Notes: generated by a model not told the origin, from the sequence alone. DNA of 64,000 bases from Bacillus_BD sp050389805 (GCF_050389805.1 NZ_CP130945.1:4588001-4652000); one strand, 5' to 3'. Positions 35,442-44,372 are shown, counted from the first letter of the stretch. Translations and numbers: made by a program.

Positions 35442-35470
35442 ATTAGTGCTCTTTCATCAAAATGTGTCAA
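35442..35470 (-). promoter_or_regulatory. Candidate sigma-A promoter for tagG
   Basis: On the minus strand TTGACA (35470-35465) is followed after 17 bases by ACTAAT (35447-35442). This is a perfect -35 box and a four-of-six -10 box. The predicted transcript would have a leader of about 100 bases before the tagG ATG. A perfect 10-bp inverted repeat (35376-35385 with 35399-35408) lies in that leader. The rest of 35328-35642 shows no gene. Confidence 0.4.
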
Positions 35471-35642
35471 AAGCCTTTCTTCAACTTACTAGAATAAGTA
35501 ATAGGAAAAACTTTTTACTTTTGTACAAATATTAATAGGCACCCAAAGACTTTTTCCTTAAAGGGTACCAATAAAGCCAACCAGAGTAAAGTAAATAAGA
35601 TAGAAGAATAATTAACAAAACCACTACATCAGTAAATTAAAA

Positions 35643-36407
35643 CTAGAGCAACTTTCCTTCTTTGCTTAAAGTTAACGTATCTAATTTAAAAGGAGAATAA
35701 TTACCGCTTTTAATTCTCTGTTCCAAAATGGGAATTATTTCTTCTACTCGCGTCCAATCTAACCCATCTAAAATTTCTATTTGATAATCCCACCATTTTA
35801 GTTTTTCTAAGGATTCAATGATATCTTTATTAAATCTATATTTTATAATTTTGGCAGGGACCCCTCCAACAATAGCATATGGAGGTACATCTTTTGTTAC
35901 AACAGCCCCACTAGCAACAATTGCTCCATCACCTATAGTCACACCACGAAGAATGGTAACATTTAGACCAATCCAAACATCATTTCCAATCGTTATAAAA
36001 TTTTTATCACTCGACATCTGCTTTTTTCTAAGATAAGTATCTTCGATATGATACTTATTTCTTTCAATAAAACCTTTAAATTCTGTAGAAGACGGCCATT
36101 TGGTTTTGTTGGAGTTAGTATAAAATATTGGACTTGAAGATAAAAAGGTAGTTGGGTGCTCTACAGGTCCAGTATATAAATTAGATGCAAGTGAACAAAA
36201 CCTTCCAATTGATTGTATTGCGTAATAAGTACCGCCTTGTAAATAAGTAAATCCACCAATTTTATTAACTTCAAATACCGTATATTTACCATTTAAATCA
36301 ATAGGAGACTCAAAAGTAACCGTACTTTTTGCAAATTTACTCCAATTATTTAAATTTGAAAGTGTAACATGAACACCAAAATCCCGCAAACTGTGAATTA
36401 ATCCCAT
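35643..36407 (-). CDS. Hexapeptide-repeat O-acetyltransferase (CatB-like)
   Basis: The 254-residue protein has the left-handed beta-helix repeats of the xenobiotic/CatB acetyltransferase group. GNDVWIGLNVTILRGVTIGD and then AIVASGAVVTKDVPPYAIVG followed by VPAKIIKYRF form the acetyl-CoA binding end. An early segment, IGRFCSLASNLYTG, fits the catalytic-loop region. Such enzymes use acetyl-CoA to O-acetylate sugars in the cytoplasm. In this cluster the natural acceptor is the nonulosonic acid or another residue of the same polymer. An antibiotic-inactivating role is less likely because the gene sits among glycan genes. Confidence 0.82.
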   Translation of the reverse strand: MGLIHSLRDFGVHVTLSNLNNWSKFAKSTVTFESPIDLNGKYTVFEVNKIGGFTYLQGGTYYAIQSIGRFCSLASNLYTGPVEHPTTFLSSSPIFYTNSNKTKWPSSTEFKGFIERNKYHIEDTYLRKKQMSSDKNFITIGNDVWIGLNVTILRGVTIGDGAIVASGAVVTKDVPPYAIVGGVPAKIIKYRFNKDIIESLEKLKWWDYQIEILDGLDWTRVEEIIPILEQRIKSGNYSPFKLDTLTLSKEGKLL

Positions 36408-36502
36408 TACTTATTTTATCCTCCTAAAATTTGCTACCTTTAATGTGTGCACTATTATCCTTTTAAATTTAAGAGTATATTTATTAATTTTAATAAATAT
36501 TT

Positions 36503-37759
36503 TTATTCAACCTTTACTTGACACATTGTAACTATCGTATCTCTATCTATTATAATGTCCTCTAATACAACATCTTTGACATCAGAATGGTTTATTTTAC
36601 TTAAATAATAATTCGCACAACTAATTACTTTAGTTTCTTTCACTAACTTTGGAGCATATACTAAAGATGTTGATGCGACACTTACAACCGTCCTTGGTCC
36701 TTTTTCTAATAAAATTGCTTCAAATGGCACTTCAACATCTAAATTTAACAATTGAATATGTTTATACTTCCCTATTTTTTTTTCAAATAATTTTCTTAAT
36801 TCTTTCTTACTTCTTGGATGCATCTTAATAAAAACATTCTTGTTTGGAAACCTTTCATGTAGATAATTTACTATTACTTCCGTATGGATTTCAGGAGGTA
36901 CATTATATACCTGATCTAAAAATATTACAGATTCTTTATTTATTGATTGTAAAGTAACACTCTGTTTAAAGATATTTCGAACTTCATTTGTTAACTCGTA
37001 GTCCAAATTAAGTTCATGATATGCGTTTGCCTCAAAAATTTCTCTCCCACGTTCTGGAAAAGTCAAATAAACGTCATCAAATTTCGGGATAGTCCCTTTA
37101 AAACTTCTTATCTGCTTTGGTAGTTTCAGATTAATTATTTTATCCATATATTTTTCAGGTAAAACACTTAATATTATTCTTACAATACCTTTAACAATTA
37201 TATATACAGGCCTAAATATATTTTTATAAATAAAAGCGATAAAAAAGCGGATCCAAAGATAGAAATCTGTTTCTTTAATAGTGTTTTTGGTATCCTTTAT
37301 GGATACTCTTACAGATTTTTTAATTCGCTGTAACAAATTGGGTTTATCCTGTTGTGCACTTCTATCGAGCAAAAGTTTAAATTTATAAGTGCTTAACCCC
37401 TCTTCAAACAAATTAATTTGAATACCCTTTTCTTTTGCTATATCATATAAAAAATTATAATGAGAATTAAAATTACAAACAAAAATATCTGTAGTAGGGT
37501 ATTTTTCTATTAAAACTCTGTAACTATTACGGATCTTAAGTAAATTATTTACTACTAATTTATTAGGAAAATTAGGAAGCTGAAGTGTTTCGACAATATC
37601 AAATAATTGCTTATCCACATTATTAACAATATTATCCCTTACAACAGTATTTCTTTTTGTCCATAACACTACCATAACATTTTTTTTGAGTTTATATTGT
37701 TTGATTACATTTTGCGCTTGAAACAGTTGCCCTAAATTTGAAACTATAAATAAATTCAT
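36503..37759 (-). CDS. Polysialyltransferase-family (GT38/GT52-like) putative sialyltransferase
   Basis: The 418-residue protein shows features of the bacterial polysialyltransferase superfamily. It opens NLFIVSNLGQLFQAQNVI. NLFEEGLSTYKFK near residue 128 is a D/E-D/E-G-type motif, NVFIKMHPRSKKELRK near residue 310 is the HP motif, and RTVVSVASTSLVYAPKL near residue 357 is the Ser-rich motif. In known members these bind CMP-sialic acid. An amphipathic middle part suggests membrane association. It follows the neuC-neuA genes downstream, which would supply the donor. Whether it adds one residue or polymerises chains cannot be told, and a non-sialic acceptor chemistry remains possible. Confidence 0.7.
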   Translation of the reverse strand: MNLFIVSNLGQLFQAQNVIKQYKLKKNVMVVLWTKRNTVVRDNIVNNVDKQLFDIVETLQLPNFPNKLVVNNLLKIRNSYRVLIEKYPTTDIFVCNFNSHYNFLYDIAKEKGIQINLFEEGLSTYKFKLLLDRSAQQDKPNLLQRIKKSVRVSIKDTKNTIKETDFYLWIRFFIAFIYKNIFRPVYIIVKGIVRIILSVLPEKYMDKIINLKLPKQIRSFKGTIPKFDDVYLTFPERGREIFEANAYHELNLDYELTNEVRNIFKQSVTLQSINKESVIFLDQVYNVPPEIHTEVIVNYLHERFPNKNVFIKMHPRSKKELRKLFEKKIGKYKHIQLLNLDVEVPFEAILLEKGPRTVVSVASTSLVYAPKLVKETKVISCANYYLSKINHSDVKDVVLEDIIIDRDTIVTMCQVKVE

Positions 37760-37930
37760 TGTCCTACATCCTTCCCTGTAGATCTGAAAGTAATATATAA
37801 TGATTTAATTTCCAAAACCAAAACAGATTATATAACTGTATAATAATACCTTGAAAAGTAATTATTCATATTTGCTAATCTTCATTTAAAATTTAGTCCA
37901 TTATATATCTATTATTACTATCTACATGAA

Positions 37931-37960
37931 AAATACTAAACCGTTAATGGTTTAGTATTT
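37931..37960 (-). terminator. Terminator after neuA
   Basis: AAATACTAAACC (37931-37942) pairs perfectly with GGTTTAGTATTT (37949-37960) around a 6-base loop. The stem is followed by T residues on the minus strand, 33 bp beyond the neuA stop. Confidence 0.7.
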
Positions 37961-37992
37961 CTAAAATTAAACGAACTTAACTTAAAAAATCA

Positions 37993-38703
37993 TTAACTAC
38001 CCTGATCATTTATATATCCTAATTTAATTTTCGCCATTTCCAAATCAATAGGTTCATCTATATCAATATCGTACTTTTTTTCCATAACATAGCCTAACTC
38101 ATTATCGTTTAAACTAGTATTACTATCAAATAAGTCATCTAAAATATTTATATAAATGGATCCATTAACATAATAATAATCTGGAAACTCCTGTCTTCTC
38201 ATCGTACTATTTAGAGTTAAAATATTTTTTAAAGTTCCATCAGGACTTTTAGTTCTCATAAGTACTGGATGTGTATTTACCAAAGAGATACTAACTAGTG
38301 ACCTAGCACCTCTGCTTGTGATTAATTCAACAGCTTCATCAATATGGAAACTTTGTCGTAAAGGCTGGGTTGGTTGCAAAAGAACTAGATAGTCATATAC
38401 TTCCCCTACTTTTCGTAATTCATCTACCATGTGAGTCAGAACATCGATCGTTTTAGCCTGATCAGACGCTAAATGGGGAGGTCTTAACATCGGAACATCT
38501 GCCCCACTTTTTTTTGCAATATCCGCTATTTTTACACTATCTGTTGAAACAACTATTCTATCAATATATTTAGATTTTTTAGCAGCATCTATCGAATATT
38601 GAATGAGAGGTTTGCCGTTAATATCAATTATATTTTTATTTGGTATTCCTTTGCTTCCACCTCTTGCTGGAATAACGGCAAGAATTTTTTTATCTTTATG
38701 CAT
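37993..38703 (-). CDS. neuA: CMP-N-acylneuraminate (nonulosonate) cytidylyltransferase
   Basis: The 236-residue enzyme activates a nonulosonic acid with CTP to the CMP-sugar. Family motifs are KILAVIPARGGSKGIPNKNI (nucleotide binding), RIVVSTDSVKIADIAKKSGA and YLVLLQPTQPLRQSFHIDEA. Its length is that of the single-domain bacterial NeuA. It is cytoplasmic. It lies 15 bp after neuC and ends in a clear terminator. The product, CMP-Neu5Ac or CMP-legionaminic acid, is the donor needed by the two sialyltransferase-like proteins of the cluster. The sequence does not separate NeuA from legionaminate cytidylyltransferase (LegF). Confidence 0.92.
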   Translation of the reverse strand: MHKDKKILAVIPARGGSKGIPNKNIIDINGKPLIQYSIDAAKKSKYIDRIVVSTDSVKIADIAKKSGADVPMLRPPHLASDQAKTIDVLTHMVDELRKVGEVYDYLVLLQPTQPLRQSFHIDEAVELITSRGARSLVSISLVNTHPVLMRTKSPDGTLKNILTLNSTMRRQEFPDYYYVNGSIYINILDDLFDSNTSLNDNELGYVMEKKYDIDIDEPIDLEMAKIKLGYINDQGS

Positions 38704-38718
38704 TTATAAATCCTCCTA

Positions 38719-39852
38719 TCAAATGCTTAATTCGATAAATTGTTTTTGATAGTCATTATCCCAAGTTAACTCATTATTTAATACTCCCATAAATTTATTA
38801 GCGCTATCCCCTTCACCAAATAGGGATTGGCTAGTAAATGTCATAAAAGTAACTTTTGAAATCGCCTTAACTATTTGAGTTATATCCTCTTTTGCATGAA
38901 GTATACTGCTTCCTACTTCAATTTTGTATCGACCTGATTGTCTAGTGCCTAAGTCAATTGATGGAACACCATATACACCCGCTTCTCTGATACCAGCACT
39001 CGAATTACCTATCATAAACTCAGAATACTTTAATAATGTTAAGAAATATTCAAATCTAATTGATGGGAAAACTTTAAAATGCGGGTTACCTTTAAGTCTT
39101 TCATACTCATTTAATATAATATTACTTCCTTCATCATTATTAGGATAAATAACAATATAGTTTTTACCTGAATTTATAACGGTGTCAACAACATTTTTAA
39201 TATTTTGATTAAGTTCTGATAGCTGTGTTGTAACTGGATGATACATTAAAATAGCATAGTCTTCATATTCTATTTGATATTTATCTTTTGTTGTTTCTAA
39301 ATTCGGAAGGGTAGGAGAAAACATAATATCTATATCAGGTGATCCAATTACAAATACTGAATCTTCCTTCTCCCCCAATTGTATAACTCTCTGTTTTGCT
39401 TCTTCATTAGCAACTAAGTGTATATGAGCAAACTTTGTAATAGCGTGCCTTATTGACTCGTCAATTGTACCTGATACTTCTCCACCCTCGATATGTGCCA
39501 CCTTAATATTATTAAGTGCCCCAACAATTGCACCTGCTAATGCCTCTACTCTATCACCATGTACAACAATTAGATCTGGTTTTACTTCAGATATATAATT
39601 ACTAAACCCATGAATTGTACTACTTAAGGTAATATCCATCCCATTTTCATACTTTTGATTTACATATTTATAAATATTTCTAAACTTATCATTTTCTACT
39701 TCCTTAAATGTCGACCCATATCGAGAAAGCATGTGCATCCCCGTAACAAATACATGTAATTCAAATTTTGGGCTCTCTTCAACCATTTTCATAAGAGATT
39801 TAATTTTCCCATAGTCCGCTCTTGTTCCAGTTAGAAAAACAATCTTTTTCAT
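38719..39852 (-). CDS. neuC: Hydrolysing UDP-N-acetylglucosamine 2-epimerase (NeuC/LegG type)
   Basis: The 377-residue protein is a GT-B-like epimerase with KIVFLTGTRADYGKIKSLMK at the N terminus, VHGDRVEALAGAIVGALNNI and VAHIEGGEVSGTIDESIRHA in the middle, and MIGNSSAGIREAGVYGVPSI near residue 280. The RADYGK start and the GEVSGTIDE motif mark the hydrolysing branch, which releases UDP and gives free ManNAc (NeuC), or the 2,4-diacetamido-6-deoxy analogue (LegG). It is the first step of nonulosonic acid synthesis here, before NeuB. No PglF/PglE-like pair dedicated to legionaminic acid lies in the cluster, which favours Neu5Ac. Confidence 0.9.
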   Translation of the reverse strand: MKKIVFLTGTRADYGKIKSLMKMVEESPKFELHVFVTGMHMLSRYGSTFKEVENDKFRNIYKYVNQKYENGMDITLSSTIHGFSNYISEVKPDLIVVHGDRVEALAGAIVGALNNIKVAHIEGGEVSGTIDESIRHAITKFAHIHLVANEEAKQRVIQLGEKEDSVFVIGSPDIDIMFSPTLPNLETTKDKYQIEYEDYAILMYHPVTTQLSELNQNIKNVVDTVINSGKNYIVIYPNNDEGSNIILNEYERLKGNPHFKVFPSIRFEYFLTLLKYSEFMIGNSSAGIREAGVYGVPSIDLGTRQSGRYKIEVGSSILHAKEDITQIVKAISKVTFMTFTSQSLFGEGDSANKFMGVLNNELTWDNDYQKQFIELSI

Positions 39853-39976
39853 TAAATTAGTATCCCCCTAAAACTAAAAATTATTACCGTTAAAATTATA
39901 CATTTTTCTTTAATATATCGGGTATTATTATTTAGATTTTTCGCAATTTTAAAATTTGACAATATATATTTTTAAG

Positions 39977-40903
39977 CTAAATTTCATCAAAATAGCACTT
40001 TAAACTAGGGAATAAAGCACTGTTTTTACTACCAACATATAAATTAATGCCTTGCTTTTTCAAAATTTGTTCATTTATTTCGAGCACAACATGCGATATC
40101 GGGATATTCTTTTTCGTCTCTACATCTGTAGGGTGATGATGTTTGGCCTCTACATAATTGTTTGGTATTGAGTAATGTCTATACTTCGACTCATAATAGA
40201 AATAGTTACTATTGTTCAAGTCTATACCACAAAGAACAATATTTTGATAACCTAAATTCTCCGCTAATAATAATAAATAACTTAAACTCCCACTCTTTTT
40301 TAAGAATACCCTAGGGTTTTTCCTATTAATAAAGTTGATATAGCTATATCCTTTTATTAAAAATTTACTAAAAGAAATCTTATCCCCAAAAATAACCATC
40401 TCTGTGGAAAGATATAAATTCTTTCTTAGTTCTATTGGTACCTTTTTGAATGTAATCCCTTTATACTCAATATCTTTAACAATAAAAGGAGTATTCTTAT
40501 AAGGACCCTTCTTTAGGTTCAATATGTTGTAAAACTGACTATTCCTGTTAGGATCTAGGGATTCCTCATAGACATAAAAAGTAGGCACAAAATCATGATA
40601 TAACCAAAAATTCAGACCTAAACTATCCTTACTTTTTATTACTTCCCATTGTTCCTCATTTAAGTCACAAATCGAGCTTCCACTCCCAAGTATGAATAAA
40701 GTATCACTCTTTACAATAGAGCCTTTCGGAAATTGTCTAAGCCTTTTCAAACTATGCTTTTTAGCAACTTTTCTAACGGTCAAATCATTTATTATATAAC
40801 TAAACAGATAAAAAATATGAATGTATATAAATGCAGGTAAAATATTATATAGAATGATACTCATATTTTTAAATACTTTTCTTATTTTTTTCATAAAGTA
40901 CAT
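39977..40903 (-). CDS. Putative GT42-like sialyltransferase (CstII-type fold)
   Basis: The 308-residue protein begins with a hydrophobic, basic N-terminal segment that may anchor it to the membrane. It then has TLFILGSGSSICDLNEEQWE, which recalls the nucleotide-binding AGNGPS loop of Campylobacter CstI/CstII. KSGSLSYLLLLAENLGYQNI followed by VLCGIDLNN matches the conserved region of GT42 (TSG...A..LGY..I.L.GID). HHHPTDVETKKNIPISH supplies His residues near where the catalytic His is found. The likeness is in motif order rather than overall identity. Location between neuB and neuC supports a role with CMP-nonulosonate. It could alternatively be a member of a related uncharacterised family. Confidence 0.55.
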   Translation of the reverse strand: MYFMKKIRKVFKNMSIILYNILPAFIYIHIFYLFSYIINDLTVRKVAKKHSLKRLRQFPKGSIVKSDTLFILGSGSSICDLNEEQWEVIKSKDSLGLNFWLYHDFVPTFYVYEESLDPNRNSQFYNILNLKKGPYKNTPFIVKDIEYKGITFKKVPIELRKNLYLSTEMVIFGDKISFSKFLIKGYSYINFINRKNPRVFLKKSGSLSYLLLLAENLGYQNIVLCGIDLNNSNYFYYESKYRHYSIPNNYVEAKHHHPTDVETKKNIPISHVVLEINEQILKKQGINLYVGSKNSALFPSLKCYFDEI

Positions 40904-41115
40904 TTCTTCAGTTCCTTAATCCTCCTAATTTAATAGGTCTTTAGTATTTATTTCAATTTTATAGAAGAACTATTACTTTTTTTAAAAAACTACAATTAGT
41001 ATTGTAACATATACTTTAGTGTTAGTAATTTAGTAGTAACAAAATAATAAAACAAAAATACTGGAAAAACAGGAAAAATGGGTATGTTTTTTTGAAATTT
41101 ATTAACCAAAAACAA

Positions 41116-41142
41116 ACCCCATTCCATTCTCAGGAACGGGGT
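41116..41142 (-). terminator. Terminator after neuB
   Basis: ACCCCATTCC (41116-41125) pairs with GGAACGGGGT (41133-41142), with one mismatch. On the minus strand it is followed by a T-rich stretch, 43 bp after the neuB stop. neuB is thus probably transcribed on its own. Confidence 0.7.
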
Positions 41143-41184
41143 AATAATCATTAGTAAATAAGATTAATCATAAACCAACTGTAT

Positions 41185-42228
41185 TTATTCAACATCTTTC
41201 CAACTAACATGCTCATCATTAGATAGGTCAGTTGCAGCTTTTTCACCTAGTAATTCATGATAATTTTCCGCTTTAATTTCACCTATTCCAGGTCTTTTTA
41301 CCCAAATATTATCTTGAGTAAAGATTTCTCCCTTTTTAATATCAGCAGTCGTTACAACTGTTGCGAATGCAAAATCAATTGTTACTTGCTCTTCTTTTGC
41401 AGCTTCCTTTTTTCCGCCTCTCATTTTCGCAATTTCAGCGCTACCATCTATTAACTCTTTTAAATCTTGAGGATCCATTGATACCAAGATATCAGGACCA
41501 AATCTCGATTTACTATCAGTGAAGTGTCTTTCTAGCACAGAAGCCCCTAAGGCAGTAGCCGCTAGGCAAGCGTTATTATTTAGCGTATGATCTGATAACC
41601 CGATCACCGCATTTGGAAATTCTTTTTGAAGCTCTTGCATACCGCCTAACCTTACTAATTCAGGAGGTGTAGGGTAAATATTAGTACAGTGTAATAATGC
41701 ATACTGAACTTGGCGTTTTTCTAAAATTTCAACCGTTTTTCTAATACTTGGAATATCATTCATACCAGTCGAAACAATCATTGGCTTTCCAAATGATGCT
41801 ACTAGATCTATTAATGGATAATTATTACATTCACCTGAACCAATTTTATAAGCCTGTACACCTAGTCTCTCTAGTCTTTCTGCAGCAGCTCTAGAAAATG
41901 GAGTACTTATGAAAATCATTCCTTTGGATTCCACATACTCTTTTAATGCTTTTTCATCTTCTTCATTTAATGCGCATCTTTCCATAACTTCGTAAATAGA
42001 AACATCTGTATTCCCAGGAATTACTTCCTTAGCCGCTTTACTCATTTCATCCTCGACTACATGGGTTTGATGCTTTACAACTTCAGCACCAGCCTTATAT
42101 GCTGCATCTACCATTTCTTTGGCTACTTCTAAACTACCCTCGTGATTAATTCCAATCTCAGCAATTACAAGAGGCTGATATTCCTCTCCAATTAATCTTT
42201 CTCCAATTTTGATGACAGGTTTACTCAT
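41185..42228 (-). CDS. neuB: N-acetylneuraminate (nonulosonate) synthase with SAF domain
   Basis: The 347-residue enzyme condenses phosphoenolpyruvate with ManNAc or an analogue to give a nine-carbon acid. The TIM-barrel domain (about residues 15-270) shows VIAEIGINHEGSLEVAKEMV, MIFISTPFSRAAAERL, QAYKIGSGECNNYPLIDLVA and VIGLSDHTLNNNACLAATAL. The C-terminal SAF/antifreeze-like domain (about residues 285-347) contains DNIWVKRPGIGEI. Length and motifs are complete. It is flanked by a terminator downstream and a cre-like site upstream, so it appears to have its own promoter. A decayed relative of this gene lies at 31806-32037. Neu5Ac and legionaminic acid synthases are not separable by these motifs. 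Confidence 0.93.
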   Translation of the reverse strand: MSKPVIKIGERLIGEEYQPLVIAEIGINHEGSLEVAKEMVDAAYKAGAEVVKHQTHVVEDEMSKAAKEVIPGNTDVSIYEVMERCALNEEDEKALKEYVESKGMIFISTPFSRAAAERLERLGVQAYKIGSGECNNYPLIDLVASFGKPMIVSTGMNDIPSIRKTVEILEKRQVQYALLHCTNIYPTPPELVRLGGMQELQKEFPNAVIGLSDHTLNNNACLAATALGASVLERHFTDSKSRFGPDILVSMDPQDLKELIDGSAEIAKMRGGKKEAAKEEQVTIDFAFATVVTTADIKKGEIFTQDNIWVKRPGIGEIKAENYHELLGEKAATDLSNDEHVSWKDVE

Positions 42229-42337
42229 TATTGTTCTCCTTATCCTTTAAAAAATTTATATTTGTAATATGACTTCATAAATAGATATTATTAATAATAT
42301 CATTTCTAACTATACTTTTTATTACAATATATAGGGA

Positions 42338-42351
42338 GACAAGCGCTTTCC
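42338..42351 (-). promoter_or_regulatory. cre-like site upstream of neuB
   Basis: On the minus strand GGAAAGCGCTTGTC matches 12 of 14 positions of the CcpA-binding consensus TGWAARCGYTWNCW. It lies about 110 bp before the neuB start. Carbon-catabolite control of neuB is possible, but the match is imperfect. Confidence 0.25.
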
Positions 42352-42413
42352 ATTTTCAGGAAATCCCCTGCTACTATAAAAGGATTATACACTCATACTG
42401 CTCTTATTACCCT

Positions 42414-43235
42414 TCAAACATGTTCACGTAAAAACCAATTATATAATCTTGCACGAAATACAGTAGGAACCATTCTAAAAATTAACCTGATAAGTATGTT
42501 TGTTGATAGTTCGAATAGGTTGATGAAACTCATTTTATACATAACTAACTGTAGCTTAAGTTCACTTAAAAAATATTTTTTCCCACCTCTTCGATTAAAC
42601 ATACCATTACCAATCCTTGCGTATACTAAACATTCTGGAATGTTATGCGCAATAACTTTATTACTTAATAATCTTACCCATAAAAAGTAATCTTCTAAAA
42701 GAGGAAATTTTTGATAATTGCCAGCACGTAATATAGCTTCTTTCTTAAACATTACGGTCATGTGATTAAATGGGCTTCTACGTTTAGCATACCTTTTTAT
42801 ATCTCGATCGTTAACAGGTACTTTCCGAATAGAAACAATATAGGAAGGATCATCAATAAACTCAGAGATATAGGATCCAACGATATCAACCTCAGGATTT
42901 TCCCTCAAATAATTAATTTGTTTTTCGAATCTCTTCTCCCTAGCTATATCATCCGAATCCATTCGTGCAATTACATTATGTTTACAATACTTAATTCCCC
43001 TATTCATTGCTTCTCCAAGACCAACATTAACTTTGAAATGAAAAATCTTTATTAATTGAGGATACTTTTTTTTATATTCATTTAACATATTTTGTATTCT
43101 ATGTTCAATAATTCCATCTACAATTATTATAATTTCATTTGGTTTTAAAGTCTGATGTATTACACTTTCTAGAGCCTTTTCAAAATGCTCTTTTATATCT
43201 CCAGCATAAACTGACATTAAGACAGAGAATTTCAT
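42414..43235 (-). CDS. Glycosyltransferase family 2
   Basis: The 273-residue GT-A protein opens FSVLMSVYAGDIKEHFEKAL. NEIIIIVDG, GEAMNRGIKYCKHN and the metal-binding motif VIARMDSDDIAREKRF follow, then a C-terminal part with GNYQKFPLLEDYFLWVRLL, where the ED pair is the usual catalytic base region. It should add one sugar with inversion, using a UDP- or dTDP-sugar. The extreme C terminus is basic and amphipathic, which suggests peripheral membrane binding. It is the first gene of the sialic-acid type cluster in transcription order. Its substrate is unknown. Confidence 0.83.
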   Translation of the reverse strand: MKFSVLMSVYAGDIKEHFEKALESVIHQTLKPNEIIIIVDGIIEHRIQNMLNEYKKKYPQLIKIFHFKVNVGLGEAMNRGIKYCKHNVIARMDSDDIAREKRFEKQINYLRENPEVDIVGSYISEFIDDPSYIVSIRKVPVNDRDIKRYAKRRSPFNHMTVMFKKEAILRAGNYQKFPLLEDYFLWVRLLSNKVIAHNIPECLVYARIGNGMFNRRGGKKYFLSELKLQLVMYKMSFINLFELSTNILIRLIFRMVPTVFRARLYNWFLREHV

Positions 43236-44025
43236 CTAATGTACTCCCTTATTTTACTCCTTTTACTTACGATAATTTCAAATACTATCAAACTTTTAAT
43301 AAAAGTAAACATACAATAATCATTTATAATGTTTTAACTCAAATTAATTTCTTTTAGTTATATAACTTTTCGCCTACAAGTGAGGAGAAACTTATGGTAT
43401 TGAAATTTCATAACAAGAGGTTTAAACCCACATCTTAACTAGTCCATTATTACTATAAATAGTATGGTCTAATTTGTACTCATATTATTTTATGATAAAA
43501 TAGTATGCAATTCAATATCGTCTAGGTGACAAATTCTTGTTTATTCGCAACCTTATTTGCCACACACTTTATGTAGATACTATTACAGTTAGGTTTCTTT
43601 TGTAAAGTTCTCCTTAAAATTGGAAGTTATTTTAAAAACATTTGTAGAAAATAACAAGTATTTTATTAATTAAATAAAAAAAAACGGTCAATGATATTAC
43701 GGAGACCATAAAATTGTTGTTAGAATAGTAAAGTGTTAAGAATTTCAGGGAAATTCCAAGTTTTAAATCCAAGGAATTTTACAGAGAATAAACTGCTGGG
43801 CAATTTTTATTGGTAAATGGATTACACAGATATCTGACATGAAACTATAGATCACAATTAATTTTGAATGATGCTGCACTACCATTACATACCCTATAAA
43901 TTCTATAAAACAGTACTTTTCTGGGTTCGCGGAACATTTACTATATATTTTATCCCAAAAAAACAATAAAATTTAAAAAACCACATTAATTTGCATCTAT
44001 TTCTTATGTCATTACAAAAAAAATA
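43236..44025. other. Long AT-rich intergenic region
   Basis: I see no gene in this stretch of about 790 bp. Short frames on both strands have no ribosome binding site or family likeness. The part nearest 43235 must carry the promoter of the glycosyltransferase gene, but I cannot pick out convincing -35 and -10 boxes. Confidence 0.4.
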
Positions 44026-44078
44026 GCACATTACGTTGAATTTTCCATGTTAATAGAAGATCCATCCGTATAATGTGC
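44026..44078 (-). terminator. Probable terminator after the small lipoprotein gene
   Basis: GCACATTA (44026-44033) and TAATGTGC (44071-44078) form an 8-bp stem with a long loop. A run of eight T follows shortly after on the minus strand. Confidence 0.4.
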
Positions 44079-44090
44079 ATGTCTCATTAT

Positions 44091-44315
44091 CTATTGACTT
44101 GATTTTCCTCTTTCTTTTAAAAGCGTTTGTAATTTTTTTGATGTTTGTGCATTTTCCATTTTTAGTTCACTATTTTCTATTTCTAATTCTTTGATTTTCT
44201 GCTCTAATTGTGAAATTTTCGCATCCTTTTCTTTTACCAGTTCTTCTGATTGATTACATCCAGAAAGTAATCCGATTGCAATTATACTCACCATTAAAAG
44301 TTTTTTCTTGCTCAT
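44091..44315 (-). CDS. Small coiled-coil lipoprotein
   Basis: This 74-residue protein has a lipoprotein signal, KKKLLMVSIIAIGLLSGC, with the lipobox LLSGC at residues 16-20, so the mature protein starts at the Cys and is anchored to the outer face of the membrane. The mature part, from about residue 28, is a charged heptad-like coiled coil (KISQLEQKIKELEIENSEL). No enzymatic motif is seen. It lies about 120 bp downstream of the giant surface-protein gene on the same strand, so the two may be co-transcribed. A role as a spacer or partner of that protein is possible but not demonstrated. Confidence 0.75.
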   Translation of the reverse strand: MSKKKLLMVSIIAIGLLSGCNQSEELVKEKDAKISQLEQKIKELEIENSELKMENAQTSKKLQTLLKERGKSSQ

Positions 44316-44372
44316 ACCTTGTCCTCCAGCACTTCAATCTTCTTATTTCCTACCTAATTTCAGAATAAGTAG

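Noticed and set aside
43763..43966. A 67-codon minus-strand frame in the 43-44 kb gap
   Set aside because: No ribosome binding site, no family resemblance and random composition.
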